Below, in pieces: positions 35,219-45,930 of a stretch of DNA of 64,000 bases. Under the pieces are notes generated by a model that did no database searches, had not been told where the DNA came from, and saw only the letters and a program-made list of their open reading frames with translations. How positions within the stretch are numbered: position 1 is the first letter of the stretch; every line of letters begins with the position of its first letter. The DNA is from Pseudo-nitzschia pungens (lineage: Eukaryota > Bacillariophyta > Bacillariophyceae > Bacillariales > Bacillariaceae), in contig CM074764.1 of assembly GCA_037355855.1 (NCBI GenBank), positions 620,001 to 684,000 on the forward strand, given 5' to 3'. The position numbers were made by a program, and so were the translations under genes.

Positions 35219-38200
35219 ATGGTCCGGGGCGTGAGTTGTGAGATCAATGGCGACGCTGCCGCTGCCGCTGCTGCAGTAGTAGAAGGTCCCGATCTCAACC
35301 CATCTCGATCTCCGTTTGACAAGAAACAGTATCGCCAGATTTTGCTGCCAAACGGACTGCGAGCGGTGTTGGTATGCGATGTTGTTGCAATGACACAGGC
35401 CTACAATCTCGGGGGGATAATGGAAGATTTGAGCGACGACGACGACGACAGCGAAGGCGATGAGAACGACCGTGCATCCAAGGGAGGCGAGAACGACGGC
35501 TCGTCCCCGGACAGCGACGACAACGACAACGACGATGACGACGAGGACGACGAAGGAGAGGAGGAAGAAACAGGGGGACTCCGCAACGCTGCCGCCGCAA
35601 TGATTGTGGGTGTGGGATCCTTGTACGATCCCAAGGAATGCCAGGGCATGGCCCATTTCCTGGAACACTTGCTGTTCATGGGCAGCGAAAAATACCCGGA
35701 AGAAAATTCCTACGACGCCTACCTGAGCAAGCACGGCGGAAGCGACAACGCCTACACGGAAAACGAACACACCGTCTATCACTTCGAGATCCCCCAGGAA
35801 CAGCTCGGTGGTGCCCTCGATCTCTTTGCCCAGTTCTTTGTGGCGCCCCTCCTGAAGGAATCGAGCGTGGAACGGGAACTCAAGGCGATCGAGTCGGAAT
35901 TCATGCTGGCCAAGAATTCCGACGCGTCCCGGTTGCAGCAGCTGCTGGCCTACACCTGCGGACGATCCTTCGAGGAGCACCCGGCGTCGAAATTCGGGTG
36001 GGGGAACTACCACAGCCTCAAGACCCTGCCCGAAGCCGGGGGACTCGAGCCACTGAAAATGCTGAGGGAGTTTTACGACGAGGTGCGTCGGCTGGAAGAC
36101 CTGTGGATGCCATTTCCTTCCAAAATAATGGTGGGGGAAAAATCGTCGGTCCAACCGGGTTCGAATTCTCTGACATTGTGATTTCTGTTTGCATTCTGAT
36201 TTTCTTTGTTTACGGGTTGCTTTTCGATTTGCCATCGTTCTCCCTTTCGTTCCTTGATTACAGCATCACTACGCATCGAACATGCGATTGGTGGTGATGG
36301 GAGGATATCCTCTCGATTATTTGCAGGAACAGGTGATCAGGTGTTTTTCCAACGTCCGGTCCAAGGACCCTCCGGGGTCCTACACATGGGACCAAGTGAA
36401 CGAATCGCCAATGAAGTCCTTCGGCCCCCCAATCGCCGAGTCGGGATTGCAAAAGATATTTTACGTGGCGCCGGTGCGCGACAAGCACTCGCTCTCGGTG
36501 ACATGGCAACTCCCGCCACAGATCAGGCAACTGGAGGGCCAAGCCCTGCGACTACCTCGCGCACCTCATCGGTCACGAGGCCAAGGGATCCCTGCTGGCC
36601 CGCCTCAAATCCAAATCGTGGGCCACGGGATTGTGCGCCGGGGTCGGCGACGAAGGAAGCGTCAACTCCACCGCGTACGCGTTGTTCACGGTCACCATCA
36701 ACCTATCCGAGGAGGGAGTCGAGCACTGGAGAGAGGTCGTGGCCGAGCTGTACCGGTACGTTGGCATGCTCCGGCACTGCTGCCGACAGGACGGCGGACT
36801 CCCCGCTTGGATCTACGAGGAACTCCGATCCATTTACGAGGTTGCGCACCGGTACGCCGACGAAGAACCGCCGGAAGATTTTGTCGTGGACTTGGCCGAA
36901 GAACTCTCGCCCTGGTTGCACGTCCCACCGGAACGCCTGCTGGATGCGAGCGGCCTCTTGTTCGAATACGATCCCGAAATGATTCGGAACCTTCTCGACG
37001 GTTGTTTCAAACCCCACAACGCGAGACTCGATTTGTCCTCCTCGCTCTTTGGTCGGTCCAGCGACTACGAAGACACCGACGCTCCCGCTCCGTCTCCATC
37101 CAACCTCGTGGACTATTACGCAAGCTTTGATCCCGACCGGAACTCTCTTCCTCCATCCGACAAAGCTTTTGATCCTTCCCAGGTTGGTTCGCCCCACATC
37201 GAGCCCATATTCGGTACTCCCTTTTGGTGCCAACAAATCGACGAATCACTGGTCGAAGAGTGGGCCCAATGCGTCGAGCCAAAGCTGCCTCCACCGGATT
37301 CCATGCTCCATCTTCCACAAAAGAACCAATTCGTTCCGACCGATTTTTCGTTGAAACCGCTGCCCCCCGCGGATTGCGACCACCCGCTGCTGAACTGTTC
37401 CATCAAGCTGCAAATCCCCGTCGGAAAACGGAAAGAATGGTTCCCGGCGACCGTCACGCAATACAACGGCACGAAAAACCAAATCCTTTGCGCGTACGAA
37501 GACGAGGACGAGAAATGGCACCGAATGGACGTTCCCACCTCCGAGTTGAAGCACGATCGATTGACGGCTCCCGATTTCGAAGGCTCGCTCGACAGCAAAA
37601 AGATCAAGTATCGAATCGTGTCGCTGGCATTGGAGGGGGAGAGGGCGAGCATGAAATTCGGAGACGAGAGCGACTGGGACGTGGAAGACGGCAAGACGTT
37701 TCCGGCCATCCCACCCAAGGCCTCGCCGGAGCGGCTCCCGAAACTCGTTGTCAACACCAACGAATTGAAACTATGGCACGTCCAGGACCGAGTCTTCAAA
37801 CGCCCCATCGCGGAGTTGCGGTTGCAATTGAATTGCGCCGAAGCACACAAGACGGTTTTGCACAGCGCGTGTTCGGATATCTTGGTCAATCTCGTCTGTG
37901 ACAATCTTACCGAAGTAGCGTACATGGCAAGCATTTGCGAACTCGGTTCGTCCCTGTCGTCCAACGACACCGGTTTGGTCATGCGGGTCCACGGCTTCAA
38001 CGACAAGTTGATGAATCTCTTTGTCATCATGCTCGAGACGCTCCTCAAGTTCCGAAACAACGACACGAACGAACTGCCGGAAGGCTTTTCCAAGCAACGG
38101 TTCGACCTCGTTCTCGAAAACTATCGGAGATCGTGCCGCAACAGCGGCATGAAAGCGAAGGCGCTCGCGAGCGGGATCCGCATCCGCAGCATTTGCCAAA

Positions 38201-39139
38201 AGGGCGTTTCCGCCCGGCAAAAATGCGAGGCGATCGAGAACATCGACGTGCCAACCTTTGCGACCACGGTGTCGAGCCTGCTGGGCAAAATCGGCGCGGA
38301 AGGACTCTGCACGGGCAACGTCGATGTCGCGGACGCCAATCGAGTCGGGGACGCGATCCTCGATCGCTTGCGCGAGAGCTGCGTCGGGAACTGCGGCCTC
38401 TCGCGCAAAAAGTACCCCGGCCGGTTGGTCTTCAGGAATGCCACCGAAGACCAAAGTGCTCACGTGCGTGTCCAAGAATCCGACCGAGTCCAACTCGGCG
38501 GTGGAGGTCTACTTTCAGGTCGGGAAGGACAACACGAGCGACCGGGTCACGGTGGACTTGCTGATCGAAATGATGTACGAGCCAATCTACAACCAGATCC
38601 GCACGAAGGATCAATTCGGGTACCACGTCGCTTGCGACTCCCGTTGGACCGATGGCGTCATTGGCATTCACATTTGTGTGGTGAGCGCCATCAAAACCGT
38701 CGGAGAGATCACGGAGCGAATAAAACGATTTCTCCGCGAATTTCGCCAGACTCTGGCCGACATGACCCACGAAACCTTCACGGGGCACATGATCGGGTTG
38801 GCCAAAGAAAAGCTGAACATGTACAATTCTCTGAGCGAAGAGACGTCGGATTTGTGGAAGGAGATTCGGGACTGCCGGTACCTGTGGGAATCGCATCGCG
38901 AGGAGGTCATTTGTCTCAAGGCCATCACGAAGGATCAAGTTCTGAAAGCGTACGACGAGTGGATATCTCCCGAAAACAGCAAATTGCGACAATTGGTGGT
39001 TCAGGCGGTGGCCAGCGAAGGTCCCGCGTCCGTCGGAAGACCGGATGTCGAGTTTGACGAGGCCGAAAAATTCAACGAGAGCTGCGTGGAGTCCTTCCAT
39101 GCATTCTGCAAACGACAAACATTTGGTAAAGTTTACTAA
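35219..39139 (+). CDS. Nardilysin-like M16 metallopeptidase with a Tudor-like insert (two apparent +1 frame disruptions)
   Basis: Exons 35219-36082 and 36264-39139 (intron 181 nt, phase 0, GAG joined to CATCAC). About 1,245 residues. The inverted zinc motif is HFLEH (146-150) in GMAHFLEHLLFMGS, with the third ligand in ERELKAIESEF; GGSDNAYTENEHT follows as in the family. A long Asp/Glu tract (about 75-118) sits before the AAAAMIVGVGS strand, exactly where nardilysin has its acidic domain. Between NQFVPTDF and the ELKLWHVQD segment, about 120 extra residues include KEWFPATVTQY...AYEDEDEKWHRMDV (about 678-708), a Tudor/PWWP-type pattern. The frame shifts once near 36529-36531 (RQ to WRAKPCDY) and once in 38426-38458 (LVF to VLTCVSKNP), each skipping one base. 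The family cleaves peptides before dibasic or basic sites. Confidence 0.85.
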
Positions 39140-39740
39140 ATCAGTACAGTTTTGAAAGCGATGTAATTATTGTACAGTACATAGTATTTTTCATTCTCTG
39201 TTCTGCAAAAGAACCACACGCGTCAGACAATGAACGAAAAGCAGAACTAGAACAGAACTAGAACAGAATAGTAGTTGTTAGATAGATGTATGGTCCAAGT
39301 CACTTCTCTCATCACATCGTCGTCACGGGAAACCTTCTTTTCATGGACCACGATATTGATCGTATCACGGGCTTTTCTATTGGCAACGCAAGAGACTGGC
39401 TGGTAGTTGTAAGAGCGCTGCTGCATGCGCCAACGACGCATCCTCCAAAAGGCTGGTCGAAGCGGGCGGAATTGTGCGGGGATTGGTAGAGAATTTGTCC
39501 GGCGACCGCAATCCCCGGACGACGGTGACAACAACAACGCGTCGTTCGTCTGCCCATTTGCCGTGAATGTTCGGGCAAACGCCATCAAAAATTCGAATGC
39601 GCGAGACGTACCTTGTGTTTTGTCGGCACGGTTGCGGTCTATTCCGTTCCGTTGCGTGGCGGTGGCGTGACGCAAACCGAGTCGAGACGATCGGTCATCC
39701 GTCCGGCCGCGACAATTCTGTTTCGCTCCGAACTGCTTGT
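39140..39740. other. Convergent spacer
   Basis: 600 nt between two converging genes. AGAACTAGAACAG repeats occur at 39241-39266. No gene is seen. Confidence 0.5.
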
Positions 39741-42700
39741 TCACATCACGGTGCTGGCCGCGTGCATCTTCGAGGATTGGACGAGGACCAAGCTCGGATT
39801 GGTCGAAAAGCGGATCGGAGGGGGGCGGATCTTTCGGTTCGGTTTCGTCCGATCGAGCAATCCGTCGGAGCGATCGGCAAAGCGTGCACCCGGAAAGCCG
39901 TCGTGTTCCGGATCGTTCCCGACCCGAGCGATAACCCACAAAACGAGCACGACGAGAGCCAAGCGCAGGGACGGTTTGCACCTGCAAATGCTAATCGTCG
40001 GTGTGCCGCCCCTTCTGTCGAGAGCGCGGAACGATCGATCGAAAAGACCATTTCGCCGAGCCCGATCGGTCGCCATCGCCGGAGCAATCGCATCCGATCG
40101 CGACGACAACGAGGACGACAACGAGGACGACAACGAGGACGAATCATCCTCCTCCGGTTCGGATTTGTTTCTTGTGCGACGGGTCAAGCCCGCAGAAGGC
40201 TCAGCGCGTTTCGTAGGATTCGTTTCTCTTGTCCTATGACTTCTGGTGCGGAACAGAGTCTTTTTAGGGGCGTAGAACAGACGACGGCGATCCGTCCACC
40301 CCTCGTCCCACAACGAATCCTCTTCAAACGCAATGGTAGCTCCGTCCAGGCTGCTGTCATCGTCGTTGCCATCATCATCATTATCACTATCATCATCACC
40401 ATCATCACCGTCGTCGGTATCGGTGTTTCCCCATTCATTCTCTCGGCGAACATCCCGGTCGGTGGACCAGTCGCTGTCTTCGGCGTTGTCCCCGTAGTAG
40501 AGTTGAAAGAGGCTTCTCTGCACCGGCGGTTGGGGTTTGGGTTTGGAGTTGGATCGTTCCCGAGGCTTTCGTTCGTTTCGGGAGCCGCGATCCGTGCCAG
40601 AGGCCCAAATGTGGGTCCGGGAGGTAGGACGCGCAACGGTTCGGTTTTTGCTTTGGCTTGGGCGAGTGACGGTGGACGCCCGTCGCTTTGCCACGGCGGG
40701 GCATCCGGATTGGAATCGCGGGCTCGTCTCCAACCCATTGCTGCGGAACGAACCAACGGAATCGTCCGTGTCGTCGTCCGTATCGATGGTAATGAATTCG
40801 AACGGGGACGCTCGGTGTCCTGTTCCGGGTTTGGACCGCGCGGCACCGGCACCTGCACCGCCATCGACAACGGCAATGGCACCCTTCGGACGGTTGCTTC
40901 CCACTGCGACGGAGGGTGGCGATGATTCGAGCGACACTCGTCTCGCGGTGTCCTTCTTGTGGAGTGTGTTCCTTCGTCGTGCATCCCGAGTGGTTGGCTC
41001 CGGGACGCATTCCTCGCGATCCTCCTCGTCCATCCACAAATCTGCGTCGAGGGACGGAATCGGGGACCCAAAGGAGGCTGCCTCCTGGGCAAAAGCGGCG
41101 CAGGCTCGTCTCGAATCGGGTTTGCGGTTCTTCTTCTTGTTGTTGTTGTTGGACGCGGCAGCCAAAAGCGTATCTCCGGCGGAGGATGCTGGAAGCATTT
41201 GCGGCGATGCCACCGTCTCGGACCGATCGGAACCGCGGTTTGCCGTTGGGTGGTGACGGTGACTCGCGATTCTCGAAGCAATCCGTGTCGTTTTGTCTTC
41301 CGGGGTGTCGGGCGGGGCCGCGTCCATCTCATCGTCCGGCGCTGCGGCGGATGGTTTCGAATCGTTGGCACCATTGGTTTTGTCTCTCTTGTCCATCTCC
41401 AAAGCCGGAGCGGTCCCGGTCTCTCCGGATCCCGGGCGTGCAGCAGCAGCAGCAGAAGAAGAATCCGCAGCAGCACCAGCAGTCATGGCATCCACGGGAG
41501 CCTCGTCCGCATCCCCATCCGCGTCCCCGCCGCGAGCTCGGTGGAGCCATTTTCGAATGGGATGGTTGGCGCGCGGCACGACTCCCGAGCCGGAACCCTC
41601 GGAGGCCTGGCGAATTCCGGTGCCGGTGCCAGCATCGGTACGATTGTCGGTGGCATTGGCACTGCCATTGGCATTGGCATCCCCATCGTCGTCATCGGTA
41701 GTCGCCACGGCATCAAAGTCGGCGAGCAGTTTCTTTCGCGTCTGGTTTCGGATTCGATGGTGGTGGTGGGAAGAATCCGTTGCCGCCAGCGAATCTCTGT
41801 AGCTCGTCTCGTCACCGTTGTTCTCGTCATCGCCGTCCTCATCGCTGTTGTCGTTGTCGTCGTTGTTGGCCCGGCTTCCCCCGCAGCTCGACCATCCCGA
41901 GCGAGAAAAGACTCCGTGGTCGTACGGACGCAGCGAGGACCGCGCCACACGTTTGCTCCGGTCCGTTTTCCCATCATTCTCGCTGTCTCTGTCGCTGTCC
42001 CTGTCGCTGTCTCTGTCTCTGTCGTTGTTTCGGTCGTTTTCGCTTTCGTTGTCGACGGTTTCGGCCCGCTTTCGCAACGCTTCCGGCGGAGAAACGCCCA
42101 TGACGTCCGTCGAATGCGCCGCGGAACAACCGCGCGAGAGACAGCGATCGACACCGATTCCGATCCCGGGTCCGAAATCGATCCCGGGCCCGATGGCTCG
42201 CTGGCGCGCCGGTGGTTCCCCGCGGTCCGCGGCAACGGAGGACGTCCCGGACCGGTAGTTGCTCGCGGACCACGGTCGCACGGCGCTGCCGATTTGAGTG
42301 GAGAGTTCCAGTGCCCGGAGATTTTCTCGGGTGAGGCGGTGGGGCGGAGGCTGATGGGGATGATTGTGGGAATCGCGATTGCGATTTCTATTGCTATTGC
42401 CGTTGCTCTTGCCGTTGCTCGTGCAATCCCGATTCTCGATCGACCCGACGGGGCATCCTTCGTCGTTCGTCCTTTGGTTGCTTCCCGTTCGACGGAACAC
42501 CGAGTCCCGGAAAGCAGCACTCGCGGGTTGGGAACGAGCGCGGTGGGATCCATCGGGATTGCCTTCCGGTTCGCAATGGCCGGAGGTCGGGTTTTGGTTG
42601 CCGGAAGAAGGACCCGTCCCGGGACGGTTTCGGGTCCGATTTTCCTTGGCTCTTGCGGGATGGATCGCAACGCGCTTGGGATTCCTGTCATCGTCCGGTT

Positions 42701-44372
42701 CTCGTTGCGCTTCTCGTTTCCTTTCCGATTCTCGTTGCGCTTCTCGGTTTCGCTTTCGGTTTCGCTTTGCGCTCGCGAGCGGAGGGACGTTTGCGGCGCG
42801 CGGGGGAGATCGTTTCGGTTCGGCGTTCGCTTCGGGTTGGACCGCGGACGACCCCTTCCTCGCTTCGCGACGGGACGGCGCCACCGAATCGCGGGCGGCG
42901 GAGGTTTCGTTCGAGGACGGGCTCCGCGCCCGCGGTGCTCCGGGAAACGAATCGACGACGACCGCGTTGCGGGATGCATCGCCATCGCCATCAAAATCGC
43001 TATCGCCATCAAAATTGCCACCGCCATCGCTGCCATTGGGTTTGGGTTTGGGTTTGCGTTTCCGGCAATCCTCGTCGCCGCCCCGTTCCCAATGACAATG
43101 ACTCCAATGACTCGAATGCTTCGCTGTAGTTGTCGTCGTCGTCGTCGTCGTTGTTTCGTCGACCTCCATTCGGGTTGCTGCAGGGACCGGAGCATCGTGG
43201 TCTTGTTGCACTGGGAGATTGCTGATGCTATTGCTGATGCTATTGCGGTTGCTGTTGCGCATCGTGTTGCGAATCTTCGTTGTTGTTGCTGTTGCTGTTG
43301 CTGTTGCTGTTGTTTTCGTTGCTCTAGTGACCGCGGGATGGGAATCGCCGGCAGCAGGGGTTCCCTGGCCTCCGTTGGTTTCGAGGACAAAGGCGTCCCG
43401 GTCCGCGGTCTCGCAAATGGCGAGAGCGGAACGACCGTAGCGGTCGCGATGCCCGGGATCGGTCCGGAATCGCCGAATCCCCGCAGCGGCAGCGGCATCG
43501 GGATCGGGCTTGGCAGTGTCATTGTAATTGTCATCGAGATTGTCATCGAGATTGTCATTCGCAGTGGCAACGCTGCCGGGAGCCACGGCCGGAGTTTTGG
43601 GTTTTGAGAAGCAAAGACGAGAACCGAAACCGCCATTGCTGCCGGTTCGAAGCGACGCGCTTCCGGCAACCCTCTCGGAGGAGCGGACAAAGGGAGTCGA
43701 TGTGAATGTCGATGTCGAAGTCGATGTCGATGTCGATGGGAATGTCAATTCGCGTCGGTGCCGGCTTGGCTCGAGGGGATTCGGGTTTGCTTCGTGTCCG
43801 GAACGACGAACCCCACGCGCGGTTGCCCGGATCTTTTGGATGGAGGACTCGTCGTTCCGTTTCTGGTTCCGGTTCCGTTTCCGGTTGTCGCTCTCGCTCT
43901 CGCTCGGCGGAGGATCCTCGCGCTCGGGGACGGCTCGAAAGGACCCGGGTCCCCCGATGGCGGTGGTCGTCGTTGGCGTTTCACTTCCAACGCTCCGGGC
44001 TGCAAGGGGAAGCGGGGGGCGCGTGCCGGGACGACGCTGGTTGCTCTTGCGCTGGCTTGGATGGACGCTTCCACTTCTCGTCGAAGTCGCGCTTCCGGAG
44101 CTCGAAGTCGAAGTCGAAGTCGAAGTCGAACTCGCGATTCTTGTTCTTGTTCTTGTTGGTCTTCCCGTCCTTCTTCCGGAAGCCGACCCCGGGCTCGCAC
44201 CGGAACCGCGACCGGGACGGAGGGAACGACCGGTGGTTCGCCTCCGAGAAGACGAAGCCGAAGCCGAAGCAGCGGGATCCGAAACCGGATCCTCCGCGTC
44301 GGTCCCGGCGCGCCTCGCTCGGCGGGCCGCGATCGACGACCGGTGCAGCGCCGAATCCAGCGGGAGGAACAT
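39741..44372 (-). CDS. Very large low-complexity protein with one C-terminal membrane segment
   Basis: A single open frame on the minus strand from ATG 44372 (1,543 codons; it is open 70 codons further upstream but without ATG). The sequence is almost wholly disordered: Ser/Thr/Arg repeats (STSTSTSTS), Asn/Arg/Asp dipeptide runs (DRDSDRDSDRDSEND), Thr/Ala runs and acidic blocks. Isolated ordered-looking pieces are SLDADLWMDEEDREECVPEP, RSLFQLYYGDNAEDSDW and an LWDEGWTDRRRLFY segment near residue 1360. One hydrophobic helix (LRLALVVLVLWVIARVG, about 1470) precedes a 58-residue tail. I recognise no family. Long overlapping ORFs exist in other frames because the repeats avoid stops; this frame is the longest, has acidic blocks and a membrane segment, and is preferred, but introns could hide the true model. 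Confidence 0.6.
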   Translation of the reverse strand: MFLPLDSALHRSSIAARRARRAGTDAEDPVSDPAASASASSSRRRTTGRSLRPGRGSGASPGSASGRRTGRPTRTRTRIASSTSTSTSTSSSGSATSTRSGSVHPSQRKSNQRRPGTRPPLPLAARSVGSETPTTTTAIGGPGSFRAVPEREDPPPSESESDNRKRNRNQKRNDESSIQKIRATARGVRRSGHEANPNPLEPSRHRRELTFPSTSTSTSTSTFTSTPFVRSSERVAGSASLRTGSNGGFGSRLCFSKPKTPAVAPGSVATANDNLDDNLDDNYNDTAKPDPDAAAAAGIRRFRTDPGHRDRYGRSALAICETADRDAFVLETNGGQGTPAAGDSHPAVTRATKTTATATATATTTKIRNTMRNSNRNSISNSISNLPVQQDHDAPVPAATRMEVDETTTTTTTTTTAKHSSHWSHCHWERGGDEDCRKRKPKPKPNGSDGGGNFDGDSDFDGDGDASRNAVVVDSFPGAPRARSPSSNETSAARDSVAPSRREARKGSSAVQPEANAEPKRSPPRAANVPPLASAKRNRKRNREAQRESERKREAQREPDDDRNPKRVAIHPARAKENRTRNRPGTGPSSGNQNPTSGHCEPEGNPDGSHRARSQPASAAFRDSVFRRTGSNQRTNDEGCPVGSIENRDCTSNGKSNGNSNRNRNRDSHNHPHQPPPHRLTRENLRALELSTQIGSAVRPWSASNYRSGTSSVAADRGEPPARQRAIGPGIDFGPGIGIGVDRCLSRGCSAAHSTDVMGVSPPEALRKRAETVDNESENDRNNDRDRDSDRDSDRDSENDGKTDRSKRVARSSLRPYDHGVFSRSGWSSCGGSRANNDDNDNSDEDGDDENNGDETSYRDSLAATDSSHHHHRIRNQTRKKLLADFDAVATTDDDDGDANANGSANATDNRTDAGTGTGIRQASEGSGSGVVPRANHPIRKWLHRARGGDADGDADEAPVDAMTAGAAADSSSAAAAARPGSGETGTAPALEMDKRDKTNGANDSKPSAAAPDDEMDAAPPDTPEDKTTRIASRIASHRHHPTANRGSDRSETVASPQMLPASSAGDTLLAAASNNNNKKKNRKPDSRRACAAFAQEAASFGSPIPSLDADLWMDEEDREECVPEPTTRDARRRNTLHKKDTARRVSLESSPPSVAVGSNRPKGAIAVVDGGAGAGAARSKPGTGHRASPFEFITIDTDDDTDDSVGSFRSNGLETSPRFQSGCPAVAKRRASTVTRPSQSKNRTVARPTSRTHIWASGTDRGSRNERKPRERSNSKPKPQPPVQRSLFQLYYGDNAEDSDWSTDRDVRRENEWGNTDTDDGDDGDDDSDNDDDGNDDDSSLDGATIAFEEDSLWDEGWTDRRRLFYAPKKTLFRTRSHRTRETNPTKRAEPSAGLTRRTRNKSEPEEDDSSSLSSSLSSSLSSRSDAIAPAMATDRARRNGLFDRSFRALDRRGGTPTISICRCKPSLRLALVVLVLWVIARVGNDPEHDGFPGARFADRSDGLLDRTKPNRKIRPPPIRFSTNPSLVLVQSSKMHAASTVM

Positions 44373-45930
44373 GTCCGTTCGTTCGTTCGTTCGTTCGTTC
44401 GGGGAGGAAGAAAGGGAGGGAAGGAGGGAGGATGTCAACGGCGGACGAAGGAATGGATCGCTTCGCTTCGCTCCTGTCCTGTGTCCCAGAGTGCTTTCGT
44501 TCGTTGCGATTCGGTTCGATTCGGTTCGGTTCGTTGCATTCCTCGCTTGCGTCGTCACTCTCTCTCTCTCTCTCTCATTCAAGAACGCGAGGGGAGTAGT
44601 GGACGCGAAACCCTACAGCAGAGTCTGGTTCCAGCGCGGGATGTTGCAAGAGTACCAGTGCGGTACGATATTGTACGGTACGATATTGTACCTTCGCAAG
44701 GGGGACCGAATCTCAAATCGGAAAAGTTCTTGTTTTGATTGTTGATGGATGGATGGACGGATGGATTGATGGATGGATGGATGGATTGAGATCGATGGAT
44801 GGATTGAATCTGTTTCGTTCGTTGGATGAATGCGGGGAGGATGTCACCGGGTGGTACCGCAGGGGAGAAGGCAAGGCAAGGCAAGGCAAGGCAGGGCAGG
44901 GCGGGTCCGTCTCGCGGGAGAAGCAAGAAAGCGCTCCGCAATAACTTGCTTTGTAGGATTTTCATTTTGCGGTGAAATAGTGAGTTACCGTACCGTGCGC
45001 TCGTTCTCGTAATCGTACAACACACTCGTGCACGCGGTCCATTCGCACATCGACCCTTCGTGCAGCGCCGTGCGGGCCTCCCACCGTGCAATGCCTCGCC
45101 TCGCCTCGCCTCGCTTCGTCGAGCCCCGTCGGCGCGAAGTTTGGAACGGAGAATCCATGATTGCGACGGAAGGAAGGAAGGAAGGAACACCGTTTGGTGC
45201 GGTACAGTAATTACTGGTGCCGTAGTAAAAGTCCGGTATGCAGTAAGATAATATGGTAAGTTATGTATGCCCGGGAGTCTTGCTTCTTGCCTCGCCCCTC
45301 GGTTTGGAGATGGATTGCGCTTCTCTCGACGAGTCGAGTCGAGTCGTCGTCGATGGTTGTCATCTGCGGTCGGTCTCGCTTCTCGCCTTGACGTTCGCGT
45401 CCGGCGAAACGAGAATCCTGGTGGATGTGATGCATGAGTCCTATGGAGAGTATGTACCATGCATACATCAACACTTGGAAGTACGTAGTACTACGTAGTA
45501 GAATAGTAGATTAATTACCGGAGGCTCGGAACGTTCTGGACTTTCCAAAAGTTGATTTTGATTTTGAAAAGTTGACACAAGAAACCAAAGGTATGCTATG
45601 CAAAAGCAGCAGTCGAATGGAAAGGGTGCTCGCTATGGTTTCAAAAAGCAATTCGAATGATCATCGCACGTGGCGTTTCGAAAGCAAATTTGCGCATTAA
45701 CTGCATTCCTAGACAGACCGGTGGCATTATTCTCAAACAAGTAATACGAAGTAACCTTACTTATTGTAGTAATTCGTATGATGGTAGTAATTGTAGTATT
45801 CCACTTTCGAGTTCCGTATCTGCGGCTGCGTGTACGGAATCTATTGTTATTTACGCGATTTCTTTCGCTGCACGCGCACCTCGCACTGCCGCGGAGCGAC
45901 ACGACACGACGCGACGCGACGCGACGCCGC
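44373..45930. other. Spacer rich in tetra- and pentanucleotide repeats
   Basis: It contains TTCG repeats (44378-44402), a (TC)n run (44557-44576), TACGATATTGTACGGTACGATATTGTACC (44665-44694), GGATGGAT repeats (44743-44800), GGCAAGGCAAGG (44870-44898), GCCTCGCCTCGCC (45092-45112) and a GTAACCTTAC motif (45750-45760). The minus-strand ORF 45460-44579 is made of these repeats. Confidence 0.5.

Noticed and set aside
40959..43607. 882-codon plus-strand ORF and 735-codon minus-strand ORF (41483-43690) in the repeat-rich region
   Set aside because: Both are stop-poor by-products of GAC/TCG/CATCGC repeats; the 1,543-codon minus frame is longer, starts with ATG and has acidic blocks and a membrane segment.
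44579..45460. 293-codon minus-strand ORF
   Set aside because: It is built from GGATGGAT, GGCAAGG and GCCTCGCC repeats, has no domain and lies in a repeat-dense spacer.
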